From Xiphias gladius (Eukaryota > Chordata > Actinopteri > Istiophoriformes > Xiphiidae), in NCBI RefSeq assembly GCF_016859285.1, contig NC_053422.1, positions 20,592,001 through 20,656,000 of the forward strand: DNA of 64,000 nt, given 5' to 3'. Below the pieces are notes generated by a model. The model had not been told where the DNA came from. It saw nothing but the letters and a program-made list of their open reading frames with translations, and searched no databases. The translations under genes were made by a program, and so were the position numbers. Positions within the stretch are counted from its first letter, which is position 1. The number at the start of each line of letters is the position of its first letter. This document shows positions 39,689 to 52,175 of this stretch, one piece after another.

Positions 39689-39696
39689 TATTTATA
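39689..39696 (-). promoter_or_regulatory. TATA box of the 5' wnt8a gene
   Basis: TATAAATA on the minus strand, about 103 nt above the ATG at 39586. A TCF/LEF-like CCTTTGATT (plus strand, 39708-39716) lies right next to it, as would suit autoregulation by Wnt signalling. Confidence 0.65.
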
Positions 39697-39816
39697 TGGT
39701 CTTGCCCCCTTTGATTGACAGATTTTGTCCTGCAGGTAACGTTTCACTGTGAAAATGCGTCAAGGACGACATTGATTGCCGCGTCCTATAGACAAATAGG
39801 AGCCGTCGGTGCATAA

Positions 39817-39829
39817 GCGCACTTCAAAG
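39817..39829. promoter_or_regulatory. Promoter element shared by both wnt8a copies (proximal gene)
   Basis: GCGCACTTCAAAG, identical to 36999-37011, about 120 nt above the TATA box of the first wnt8a copy. Confidence 0.6.
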
Positions 39830-39849
39830 AAATGAGGCAGACAGTTAAA

Positions 39850-42800
39850 CAGCCCCTCATTCATTCACCTGTCGTTCCCAGGCTTTAATCCCTATACGCT
39901 TTTCCCACGAATTGAATCAGATCCAGTGAATTAAATCAGTATATATCTCAAGTAGGACGAATAAAACCATATGATACTGCAATCCTACAACCGTTTCATT
40001 GCAGCTTTATTAAGATACACGTTTATTGATACAAGGAGACAAGTGTGCGAACATCACTGTGTGACTGTAACGCAGGAAAGAGGATTTGAAGAGGGGTTGG
40101 CTGCTGCACAGAGGCCAAAAGATAACATCGCCGACACTGCACAAGGCGGTTTCCCCAAAATAGTAGGGTTCCATACCCTACGGAAATACAGCACTGAATG
40201 CAGTCGGGAGGCCTCATGTGTAGCTGGAAACGTTTGGGAAATGGCACCAGTGTCCCAGGGGGAAAGACGGTGACTACAAAGCCATAAAGTCTTTCAGGGG
40301 CTGACGGTATATAGTCATGTAAATATTGCCTCACACATCGGCGACATTGGCGTGGTCGTGATAATAGGATAATAGATGTTTCCCTGGGAAGCAACTTGGT
40401 GTGAAAACAGTCTGGAATTTACAAGAGTATAAACACATAAGAGCTTTAATGTTTCGGCCATTAAATTGTAAGTTAGTTTATTGGAGTACAGTATAATTTT
40501 GTTATATGATGCTTTTGATTTGTAGACCTCTGACCAAATCTAGAAAAATAGATTAGGTTCATAATGATTACATGCGGTAGAAATCCGGGATTATCCAGAG
40601 TTTAGTTCAATCACATTTCACCCTGCTGATCATCTCCCCTTGATTTAGATCACATCATCAACGGTCATCATGCCAGTTTCTGTCATTTCATACTCATACT
40701 GTGATTCGGCGTGTGAGAAGTTAGTGATTAAGATTACAGTTTTTAAATATAATGCCATGACACTTGTCAAATCCCCTTTAAACCACTCAAAGTCCCCTAA
40801 AACAACAATTCACTCAGCGCGGCGGACAATAGACGGGCGGCAGGGCGAGGTGTAGGTGAGGATAATCCCCACTAATTAGATATCACCCACATTCACTCTG
40901 CGATATGACTGAAACCTCGAGCCCCTCAACACCTGGCTGGGAAATAATACGGAGCGATTAAAAAAAATCACTCCGCGAGGCCTCATAATTTGTTCTGGAG
41001 TTAACGATTTTAATGGGTTAATAACCTGCAAACAACAGCAGTCGATCCGGCTGGGCGTGTTTCTACATGGGTGCTAGAGGTCTGCTAAACATCGAAACTC
41101 TCAAGGACAAATCACGCGGGCTGTTATGTGGCATTTAAAGCAACATATTAATTTTTCAAATTATTATTATTATTATTATGTATTTCAAGAGGCCGAATTA
41201 GAACTTTTGTCCAAGCTATAATTAGATAAACATTTATGTTGTGATCATCATTAATATACTTAACGAAAAAGTTACTAATAGTTATTTTAAAACCCCTTAC
41301 TTCATTATGGATTCGGTTTATATACCACTTGGGGATAATGTGTATTCCAGCTCAGCCTTAACAATGACAAGAGAACATGTCAGGGTCCGGACCTTGGAAT
41401 TACACTGCGCTTAAAATAACGCGAGGCAGAAACGCACCCGTATCAGACATGTCAGACACATTAGGGCCGTCCAGGGCGCGTTGATGCCCTGATTTATGCC
41501 GGTGCCAAGGTGAGAGGAGTGGAGCAATAAAGGCTCAGGAGGTGGCGGGTTTGACAGACAGAGGGAGGGTGGCGGGACTGGTGACGCCAGCCGCGGACAC
41601 CAGTGACCAGTAAGGCGGGGATTTAGGGCGATAGATGAACACTTTACTAGTATGTGGTCGTGGAATTCAGTAATAACCTCTAATAAATAAATAAACAACA
41701 GGATACATAAAGAAGTTATCCTACCATTAATGCCGAAAAACACGATAAATAGCATTGTTATAAAATGTTATCTCGGCATTATGAACAGTTTTATTTAGCC
41801 TAAAGATGCAGTTTTTATTAAAAATATCTCTTTTCAAAAGTCTATCGTTATTTCATAATGGTAGCTATTTTGACAGTGGTACTTTCCTCTAATATTCTTC
41901 TTTTCAGTGACAGTATTGTGGCCACGAAGCCCCGCCCCCTCGCCCTTCAGCCAATCGCTCTCCTCTCAGCAGAGTCCGCGACTGCTAGTTGGCAAGCTAG
42001 CTCCCGTTAGCCGCAGCAAGAGAGGAGAAACCCACAGCACTGTCCGTGTGTCCCACTTCATGCGACGGTGTGTTTTGCACCCGGGCAGCCTTGAAGTCAG
42101 ATGCTGCTTTTGCTGTTAATATTCACTTACTGCAGACCAGGCTACAATAACGACTATTTTCATCATCAGTAAATCTGCATTACTCCGTTAATAGGTAGTT
42201 GATTTATAGGTCTATTCAGTGTCAGAAAATAGGGAAAAATCCACATTGCAGCTTCCCGGAGCCCAAGGTGACATCTCCAAAAAGCGCGATGTGTCCATCT
42301 CAAAACCTAAAGCGATTCTACTTACTCTCTTGTAAGACTAAGAAAAACAGCAAATAATGAATGCTAATCATTTTTGTATCCATGGATCAACCAACCCCCC
42401 GGCTCTAATGGCTACTAAAAAGCCACCAGCGAAGCTAGCTTGAAGCGTTAGCTGGCTAGCTGCCTTGTTGAGCCAGTCAAAAAGAGAAGATGAAACAGCT
42501 TCTCATTTGTTCAGGAGCTGTCTCCACAGTAATACTGTAGAACATTCATTCTACAGTTACGTAGTGAATTTATTAATGTGTTGGTTCATTTCCTGTATAT
42601 ATGCATATGATTATTTGTATATTAGACACTTTGAGTACATTGTTATTATTATTATTAAGGTATAAAAATGTGTGTTGCCAACCCTTATTCTGAAATCATC
42701 CTTTCGGGAAAGTATACTTAAATACGGTCCTTGTTTGTGCTTTAAACTTAGACTGAATCTTCTTAAAAATCTGGTGGAAACTTAAAGTGATGAAGACTCT

Positions 42801-43020
42801 GGCTTTTGAGTATGAAATCATATATGAAGTGTGACTTGCACAGTTGTACACTGGACTAATTTATATACTGTATAGGTCAACTCCCGGCATTTCTAGTGTG
42901 TATTTATTCCATGGATGTGCATGATCAGTCCATGCCTCATGAGTATGTTTATTAGAGTCGGAATTTTGCACATAGACAGAAAGGAGACAGAAAAATGCAC
43001 AGGATTCACCGGTTCCATGT
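39850..43020. other. Non-coding stretch between wnt8a and the thymosin gene
   Basis: No exon recognised. Probably contains wnt8a upstream control sequence near its left end, a GC-box/CCAAT segment at 41920-42100 and ATT repeats at 41161-41178. Confidence 0.5.
41920..42100. promoter_or_regulatory. CpG-rich, promoter-like segment without an assigned gene
   Basis: Holds a GC box (CCCCGCCCCC near 41930), a CCAAT box (AGCCAATCG near 41950) and many CpGs in an otherwise AT-rich area. No coding exon recognised nearby; it could drive a non-coding RNA or a gene whose exons I did not find. Confidence 0.4.
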
Positions 43021-43027
43021 CTTCATA

Positions 43028-43059
43028 TTTATTTCATAAAGAAAAGTAAAAAGTTTATT
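43028..43059 (-). terminator. Polyadenylation signals of the beta-thymosin gene
   Basis: Two AATAAA motifs on the minus strand (43028-43033 and 43054-43059), about 390-410 nt after the stop codon. Confidence 0.65.
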
Positions 43060-43440
43060 AAGAAAACATCCCACATGATTAGACTCCTATTACTCCCATG
43101 TCTGTAGAACCCACCACCCTCCCTCCCACCCGCCTCAGCCTGGATGCCTGCCTCTCTCTCTCTTTCTCTGCTACATCTCTACACCACTCCCCAGTTTGGC
43201 AATATTGGAGACATGTTAGCTACAGGCTAACAGTGCAAGACAGGCACCCAGGCTAAAATTCTTCCACCGGAGTGGTAAGAGAACCCCCATGTGAGGATGC
43301 CATAGAACCTTACAGCACCCCAGGGAGCTCAAGAGCACCCTTTTCTGAAGACAAAATAAGAGATTCAAATACTGTGATAATCAAAAGAAAGTGCTTTTTT
43401 GCTGCGGCATCTCAGCTTCTTTTCTTCATGTGCTCAGAAG

Positions 43441-43860
<420 letters not shown>

Positions 43861-44961
43861 CTAAGCACACAGATTTGACCTTTCCTGTCAGCCCTCATAT
43901 CGACAATGAAGCACAACATCATAGAAGTGCATAAACTGTATTAGATTGATTCAAAGTCTAAGGGGCAATGTTTGAAAGGTCATCATGAGAGCTGTCAAGA
44001 ATCTTGATGGCTCTGACTAATATTTAAAATGATCTTATTAACCGATTGCACATAAAAGGAGTGGCTATGACATGTTCAACTCAGACACGTCCACATGGAT
44101 GCCTGTGAGTGGTGGCTGCCTCCCACACATGCTCTGTCTCGATATTCATCTCTACAAAATGACTATGCAGCTAACATGTGCCTATTTTTACCAAGCTGTT
44201 CATTCCTTTGTCTCTGCTTTTCCCTCTCTGAGGCTAAGGTCTTTGTTCTCTCCCTCCGCATCCTCTCTCTCTCCTTCCCTCTCTCTCTGCATCCACCCCT
44301 GCAGCCTCCTGGATCGAGGCAGTGCTCCAAAGGCTCCACTGCAGTCATAATCCTGACCTAGCCTCAGGTCTGACTAATCTGCCTTGTACAGTCTGGCCCA
44401 GTCATGTCTGTTGGAACCACTGCTCTATAAGAGGCTGCTTTGGAAATGTGACAAGCCCTCTAGCCTGCAGCCAGTCATTTGCAAACCCAGCTACTGTAAA
44501 ATCATACTCACTAGTTTGAATTTGAAAGGGGCCTAATAGAATCGGTTTGACATAGAAGTAGTCATGCTAGGCTCATGGCCAGAATACTTACATTTTCAGT
44601 TGCTTGAAAAGAGGCACACTGAATCATTTCTCGATTACCCTGAGCCAAGAATGGTGCCTATATCCACCTTTTCTGAGCCTTGACATGAACAACAGCAGTC
44701 ACAATCTCACCTTTTTCAATTCATCAGTAAAACCTTACTATCCAAACATCTGCTCTATTGTTCCTTTATCACTACCATCATCATCATCATCCCCGGCATC
44801 TGTCTTTTGCATCATTTCACTGCTGCCATCAGTAGTAAGATTCTCCTCAGCCAGCCACACCCCAATCCTTTGTCTGACTCCTAGTAAAACAGAATCCAGA
44901 GAGAGAGACACAGACACAGACATATGAAGAAAAGACTGAAGGATAGATGAGTCTTTCTTAC

Positions 44962-45060
44962 CGGTGTTCCACACAGCAGTGGGCTAAAATCCACCAGCGG
45001 AGAGAGTAGGGAGGGATAGAGGCAGAGAGATGGAGAAGGGAGAGCGATACAGGAGCTGAG
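44962..45060 (-). other. Candidate 5' UTR exon of the beta-thymosin gene
   Basis: A good donor (ACCG|GTAAGA, last exon base 44962) is the nearest plausible partner for the acceptor at 43838. The upstream limit and transcription start are guesses. A purine-rich (GA)n tract lies just above at 45115-45147. Confidence 0.35.
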
Positions 45061-45114
45061 TGAATCTGCCGGTGTGTGCACGCCTGCCTGCATCCAGGGT
45101 GTGGATATAAGAGG

Positions 45115-45147
<33 letters not shown>
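45115..45147. repeat. (GA)n microsatellite
   Basis: About 14 GA units following GGGAGGGA. Confidence 0.9.
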
Positions 45148-45149
<2 letters not shown>

Positions 45150-45390
45150 TGAGAGCTTTGTCAGCCTTCCTCCCTGTCATCAATATTAATTTTCTCCAGG
45201 GAAAAGACTAGAGGAAAGCAACCCTGGATAGGAAACAGCTGTGCTGTGTAGATCATCTGAGACTGATTTTGATAAATTATTCAGGTAATGCATTGTTATT
45301 ATTGTTATGCAGTGTTTTTGCTGAGTAGGTCCAGAGACACACTACATGAGATGGTGGAAAGAGGATTTTGCCTACTTCTAATCATAGTGA

Positions 45391-46070
45391 TCTATAAGAG
45401 AATTCATGTCTACTTTGAATTGTACTTCTCTACCTTCATAATCCTCATTACATCCTGATGTGTCAAAATGTGAAGTATTGTGAGTTTTTATAGAATTGCA
45501 CAAAGATAGCACTGCAGAAATCCCTATTTGCAGTATGCATTTAATGTTTATTTTTATCAGGTCAAGTACATGGCGTGGACCCGTGCCACATACCACAGCT
45601 TTTATAGCCTAAGCTAGTTTGCAGTGCCCGTCCTTAGAAGGGCCTTTATAAACTCAACAAGAAAATACGCACAAAACAGCACACAAACGATGATACAAGA
45701 AAATGACCATAAAACTCAATGTGGCAAATCATAATTTTTCTATAAGAATTTATGTGTAGTGTGTGCTGTTCTTCTGTACATCTGTAACAGTCATTACACG
45801 CTGAAATTGTGTCAAACTTATGAGTATTTATAGTATTAAAGGGAGTATGGCATTTCATTCTTGCACTGAGTTACAGCACTGCAGAAAACCCTATTTATAT
45901 TCTTTATGTTTCCTTTTTTTCAATATGGACAAGTATATAGCATGGACCAGTGCCAGATACCACAGCATTTAAAGCCCAAGCTAGTTTGCAGCACTTGTCC
46001 TTAGAGGGGCCTTTGTACAAATGCGCAAAACTCAACATGAAAATATACACAAAAGAGCACAAAACTCAAA
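45391..46070. repeat. Diverged tandem duplication (about 0.35 kb units)
   Basis: Segments of 45391-45680 recur in the same order in 45737-46070: TATAAGAGAATTCATGT.., GCACTGCAGAAATCCCTATT.., ACATACCACAGC.., AAGCTAGTTTGCAG.., AAAACTCAACATGAAAATA. Identity is roughly 70-80 percent by eye. No coding content. Confidence 0.75.
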
Positions 46071-46104
46071 CACCGATACACTTAATTTACCAAGTAATTT
46101 ACTT

Positions 46105-46377
46105 AAGCAAAAGTACCAAAGATTAACTTCTTCCAGTCTCTCAAATGTGAGTAGTTGCTGGTTTTCCGAGTCCCCTATGATAGTAAACTGTGTATCTTTG
46201 AATTTTGGACTGTTGGTCAGACAAAGCAATTAATTTGAAGACATCACCTTGAGCTTTAGGAATCTGTGATGTGGCAATTTTTTTTACTCTTCTGACACTT
46301 CTTAAACAGACAATTAATCAGTTAATCGAGAAAAAAATAGATCATTCGTTGAAAATAATCGTTACTTGCAGCCCTTT
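46105..46377 (-). repeat. hAT-like non-autonomous repeat copy
   Basis: Reverse orientation; on the minus strand the end reads GGGCTGCAAGTAACGATTAT followed by CTCGATTAACTGATTAATTG. Same family as 25560-25820. Confidence 0.75.
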
Positions 46378-47936
46378 CCATCATCATACACTGTAATTCT
46401 TATATACACTTAACATTTAACAACATTTTTAGCTGGTTATGTGCATCAGGGTTGTAATTAACATATTGGTATGCATGGTTTTAACATTACTTTGTCACAT
46501 CCTTTATTTTGCAACTGATGAAGCAGCTCTTGATTACATCAGGCTCTAATAAAGCTGTGATGTGTAGAGCTCGTGGTCCTTTGCTGACATCATGAAACCT
46601 GCTGGTGTTCACTCTTTAATCTTCCCAGAGGTACAGTTACAACCTGCTGATGCCATCCGGTCTCAGAGCAGACGGCTCATCTCAGAATAAAAAAAGTAAC
46701 GATGAGTCAACATGACCTTATCCCTTGAAATGATACAGGGAGCCGAGCAAGTTGGTGCACATTAGGTTCTGGTAAGCACTGTGTTAAAGTGCGAATTCAT
46801 GTTCCTGGATGACTTGGGGTTTTTACTGGACTACATCCACGTCATGAGGAGGTCATTAATACTTCCGAGTGCTCTGCAAGAAGGCTGCAACACCACCTGC
46901 TGGCTGAAGACTGGGAGGGCTGCGTTTAGCAGTAGCCATTGTTCGCGTGGGCCTCACAAACAGAATGAAAAACATGCAGCCATGTTACACTTTCACATGA
47001 CACGGGGCTCGCTGAATGCTACACACAATACCTAATCACGCAGACTAACCTACGTGATGGCCCTATTGAGCTAATTATATTCCATTGCTCACCAAATTAC
47101 TAACTGATTCAGCCTTTCAGACGTGTTTTCTCCATTGAACTGTTTGTTTCTTTGTGATGTTGTGGGGGGAGGGAAAAAGATCTTTGACCTTTTCTAAATT
47201 AGCCCGAGCCCTCTTACTGACCTTTCTGTTTGAAATGTTACCATATTTGAAGCTTGGAGACAAGATGCACACTGACAAAGGTTAGACCTAGCAGCCAAAT
47301 GACCTGTCGGAAAAATCTGACAACGTGCTGCTTGTTGGTGGATAGTAACGGACCAGTAAACCTTTTCTGGGAGCAAGGATCTCTCTGTGCTAGTGTTGGT
47401 GATGAACACACTTTGGGGTCATGTCCAGGAACAGCCACAGGTTGGCAGCATGTTTCTGAGGATAGATAGATAGATACATACATACACAGTTATTTATGGC
47501 TTTCATTACATCTTATTCTACTTAATTTAACAATATTAAAAACATATATGAAGGCTTTGTTAGTGCACGGTAAACAGTTATGCTCGAATATGGTGTAAAC
47601 ACAGGATGGCAGCACAGGACTATTTTAAATTTTCAGGTTGAGAGCTGCATTGAGGCAGACAGTCCATAAGGGGCCACCAGAGTGCACTCGTCCCCCAGCA
47701 CTAACAAACATAACAGCTTGTACGAGCTTGAATCCTTTTTATCACTAATGAAGATAATAAAACAATCCTCACACTTTTCTAAATACATTTTCTTCCATTC
47801 TTGTGTGTTAATTCCAAGTAAGGTTTCGAGCAAATCAGTGTTTTTAGCAAAACAGCAATTCACATACTGGAAAAGGAGATCCAGATATTATTGTTCAGCA
47901 GTGTTTCAAGTAAAGCATTATTCATTGTCAATATTA

Positions 47937-48096
47937 TGAAAAATAAGCGAACAGTGTGCAACATGCACTGCAGTTCTGTGATTGATTTGTTGGCATGTTT
48001 TCTTTAAAGCAGCCTTTTAAATTCAAGTTGAAGGTTATTAGTTGTAAGACAGATAGAATTATTTTTTAGTCATCATAAAAGATAGTAAATAGGTTT
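47937..48096 (+). repeat. Inverted repeat, left arm
   Basis: The reverse complement of this segment recurs at 52011-52175 with about 97 percent identity over some 145 nt (for example GGCATGTTTTCTTTAAAGCA here, TGCTTTAAAGAAAACATGCC there). Arms are separated by about 3.9 kb that includes a Tc1 element. Not coding. Confidence 0.9.
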
Positions 48097-48240
48097 ACAC
48101 CATGTTTTGTATTCAGGGACAGGCCTCCATGTGATCTGTGTTTAATGTACAGAGCCAGTGTGGACATACTGCTCGGTATGTCTATAGATATTCCCTGCAC
48201 AGAGGGACCTGTCTCTGTATGAGACTATCACTATCATGTA

Positions 48241-49186
48241 TAGACAGGTGACAAATTAACCCAAAACCTGAATAAATGAGTGGAGAAACATAATGAATGT
48301 AGATGCTTCCACACCGGTGCACTGCATGGTACAATTACGCAGTTAACATCCAATCATGCTCTGTGGCATGAATAAAAATGCTGAGCAGTTGATTCTGATT
48401 TCTTATGAAGATGGCAAAAGCAAAAGATCTAAGTGACTTTGTAAGAGGGTTCGTTGTTTGGCCCCGGTTGAATTACAAAGATGAATGCACATTTGAGGGT
48501 TCAGTGGTTCAAAAACCGTAGGCACCGGTCTACAGAGGTTTGGAAAAAAGGTATCTGGTCAGATGAGTCATCCTTCACCATATTCTTGACAAGTGGGCGA
48601 GTGCATGAGTGGCGGACACCAAGAGAAGGGTACAGGCCTGAATGCTTGACCCCTACAGTGAGGGGCTCCCGTTGCTCTGTTATGCTGTAGGGGGCCTTTG
48701 CTGGCATGGTTTGGGTCAACTTATTCCCATAGAGGAAAGGGTCACTGCAAATCAATACAAAGTTGTTCTGAGTGATCACCTTTATCCTGTAATGAAACAT
48801 TTCTATCCTGATGGGAGTGGTCTCTTCCAGGATGACAATGACCCCATCCATAGGGCACGAGGGGTCACTGAATGGTTTGATGAGTATGAAAATGATGTGA
48901 ATCATATGCTGTGGCCTTTGCAGTCACCAGATCCCAACCCAGTTGAACGCCCCTGGGAGATTTTCCGACTGATGTGTTAGACAGCGCTCTCCAGCACCAT
49001 CATCAAAACACCAAATGAGGGAATATCTTTTGGAAGAACGGTGCTCATTCCTCCAGTAGAGTTCAGAAGCTTGTAGAATCAATGCCAAGGAGCATTGAAG
49101 CTTTTTTGTTGGCTCATGGTGGCCCAACACCTTACTGAGACATTTTATGTTGGTTTTTCCTATAAGTTTTTCACCCGTCTGTATGT
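48241..49186 (+). mobile_element. Tc1-like transposon with broken transposase
   Basis: Ends TAGACAGGTGACAAATTA and (inverted) CAGACGGGTGAAAAACTTA are imperfect terminal repeats. The interior encodes the C-terminal half of a DDE transposase in two frames: 48481-48690 (WSDESSF, carrying the first catalytic Asp; ends in a stop), then from about 48642 to 48980 (DGSGLFQDDNDPIH with the second Asp; WPLQSPDPNPVERPWE with the final Glu). The N-terminal DNA-binding part is missing or unrecognisable and the frame is shifted, so the element cannot move by itself. Confidence 0.85.
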
Positions 49187-51708
49187 ACTCATTTGCAAAC
49201 ACATATAAATCACGTAAACTGGCTTGGTCCACCATGTCTGAAAATTTCGAAAAGCCCATATAGATATATTAAGAGCGCGAAAAACATCTTGGATGATTTG
49301 GTTCGTCTGGAACGTGCCAAGGAATAGAGTGCAGGGATGACGTATTTTTGTAGGCCAACCCAGAATTTAGCATCACCATGGTTCCCTCAATAAAAAGCCA
49401 ATGGGATTTTTCCATTGGCTTTTCGATAATTGCAGAAAATATTTCACTATTTCAGTGTCACCACCACTAAGCTTCCAACTTGTAATGTGAATCAGCACGG
49501 TTAACTCTTTTACAAAAGCCATTCAAAAAAACCCATTGACTTCAGGACGAGGGAAGTGGAAGTGCAAAAATGCTAACTTATTTCCGGGTTTTAGGACTCA
49601 GACCTGCCGCACTCCATAGACCAATTGTGTATTGTTTTGATTTCTTCTTCTTTTAATTCCTGGCAGACTAGGCATAGGACATTTCTTGTTGGTCTATTAA
49701 AAATGCTTATTAAAAACAACAACACATTTGGTCTTGCAAATGGAATTGATGCACGTGTTTATGTGCATATAGAGCAGGGAAGTGAGATCCAATCAGCGCT
49801 TGGATCTCACTTGCCAGGTGACGTTCTTAGAGCTGTCCACTTGTGATCAGATCGCCCAAGACTCATGTTAATGTCAGCTATGAACAGGGCTACAGACACA
49901 TCTACGCACACATATGCACACAAGTTATTTTCCACCATCCAAGTTGACGGATATGAGTTTAAGTGTTGGCAAAAGAGTGGGCTATATTCACCCCCGAACA
50001 AAAAAGAGGAAACATTTTTATTCAACAAGTCAAACTGTGTCTGAGATTTAATTACTAACCGCAATCAGACAAGTTAAATCCTGCCCGGCACTTTTTATCA
50101 GTCTTAACCCAACAGAATGGAAGAAGTCAAGCTCAGATATTGAGTAGCCTCTTTTTATTTTGTCAGTCATTGTGAAAGTGCTGAGTTATGTCTCAAACGA
50201 ATCTGATTATTCCACATTCAAAGACAAATTAGCTGTTGAACAAAATGGAGCTATTGTATAGACAAACCAGAATGGACTGTGGTCTGAGGAGAGTTTTGGG
50301 ATGTGTTAAATGGCTTAGCACTGTGCAGTAAGACCAGATAAGTACACTTCCTCAGTTCATGATCTCAACGACTAATGATGCAGTGTTTGATTGGTGCTCG
50401 TGTTCCATCACCCAATGAGCTGAGAGTATCTTGGTGTGGAGGAGTTATCTCACCTCGCCAGCCGGAGGACAGTGACAGAGATGAAAAGAGAGGGAGGAAA
50501 ACAGTGGAGATGGAGACAGAGATGAGGGATGAGGAACCAAGAGAGAGAAAGAGATAGACGGAAGATTAGAGCGCTGCTATATACACAAAACATGTTTGTA
50601 ATGCACCTTATCAGGTATCAGAGAGTAATGGAAACTTTTGAATTTGATGGCCATAATAGTCTGTGTTTGCTCATGGTGTTGTATGTGTGTCTATGACATC
50701 ACTCTGCCTGAAATATCTATACTTTACGGCAAGCTTAATCTTTCTTTGCAAAGCTTAGCACATCAAACATCCTCCATGCATCTTCTCTCTTTCAACTTCC
50801 CTTCCTCATCTCTTCCTCTAGTGTTTCCTCTACTTTCTCCCAGGGATAAATTGTTGGCGGATTAAGCAAATGATCAATCCTTTAAATCCATGCGTCCAGA
50901 CATTAAATGAACAAATGAGTGACAAGACAAACAAATTTACTCTTCTGTTCATACTAAAAGCAGGAAGGCAATTGAAAGAGCCATCTCTTGCCTTAAGGAA
51001 TACAAAACTGAGAGTGTTGCGAAGTTTTTCATCACTGGCAATTAAATAACATTAGTGATTAATGCATTACTGCATTGTTGCTTTATCACCCATGTATCCT
51101 AGGGATTTTTTTTACCTTTATGTCAGCAAATCCGCAAAGTCTCAACAGAGTCTAGAAAATGGATGGAAAAGTATATCAATATTTTATTAATTGAAAAGAA
51201 AAGATTTTACCGGTACCACAAGTGTGCAGTGTTCCTGAAGTCAAGATCCACCTTCACTGGGTGCTTGAAAGTTATGCTGTTGTCTGTTGTGACAGGTACT
51301 GTGGTACAGAGACTCTACTCTGTATCCGCTTAAAATCCAGATGTGCTGTGCTTGCAGTGATTCTTACTGAATCCTTTAAAAGAATGTAGTCAATGCAGAG
51401 GTTCTATTATTCTTGCAATTATAGAGGGAATTCTGAATATGTATTTGAAAGAATGAAAAGAAAAAATTACAATCCTGCTAAGCAAGAATGGCATTAAGGA
51501 AGATAAGACACAAAATTAAAACCAAATTAGTATCGATAAAGATTGGAAGACCAGCTTGAAAGACTATTATTAATCACATTCAGTGAGTTCTTAATATCTG
51601 TTCTTCAGTTTATAATGGGGAGTTGCATTTTGTAGTGCAGCAAAATATGATACAAGTCCAGCTCAAATTATTATCCTACGTTATATCAGAGGTTTTAAAA
51701 TTTTCTGC

Positions 51709-51990
51709 TAGGTCTGCAACTAATGATAATTTTCATTATTAGTTACTCTGCAAGTTATTTTCTTGATTTGTCATTTTTATACTAAATCTTGGAAAATTGT
51801 GAAAAATGCAGATCACCATTTCCTAAAGCACGAGGTGTAGTCTTCAAATGACTTGTTTTGTCCAATCAACAGTACAAAACCGAAAGATATTCGGAGAACA
51901 AAGGAATGTTTTCCCTATTGCATTTTTGCTTAAAAATGACATTTGCTCCATCATTTTTGGTTCTGTTTTCTACTCTGTATTTGATGCATT
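51709..51990 (+). repeat. hAT-like non-autonomous repeat copy
   Basis: Starts GGTCTGCAACTAATGATAAT and continues TTTTCTTGATT..TCTTCAAATGACTTGTTTTGTCC, the forward orientation of the family at 25560 and 46105. Abuts the right arm of the inverted repeat. Confidence 0.75.
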
Positions 51991-52010
51991 TTGTGTCTCT
52001 GTTTCAGTCT

Positions 52011-52175
52011 CACCTATTTACTCACTTTTATGATGACTAAAAAATAATTCTATCTGTCTTATAACTAATAACTTTCAACATGAATTTAAAAGGCTGCTTT
52101 AAAGAAAACATGCCAACAAATCAATCACAGAACTGCAGTGCATGTTGCACACTGTTTGCTTATTTTCTTCTTCAG
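52011..52175 (-). repeat. Inverted repeat, right arm
   Basis: Reverse complement of 47937-48096; see that entry. Confidence 0.9.

Noticed and set aside
40023-40394. Open frame of 123 codons on the minus strand upstream of wnt8a
   Set aside because: No family resemblance, and it lies in probable regulatory sequence.
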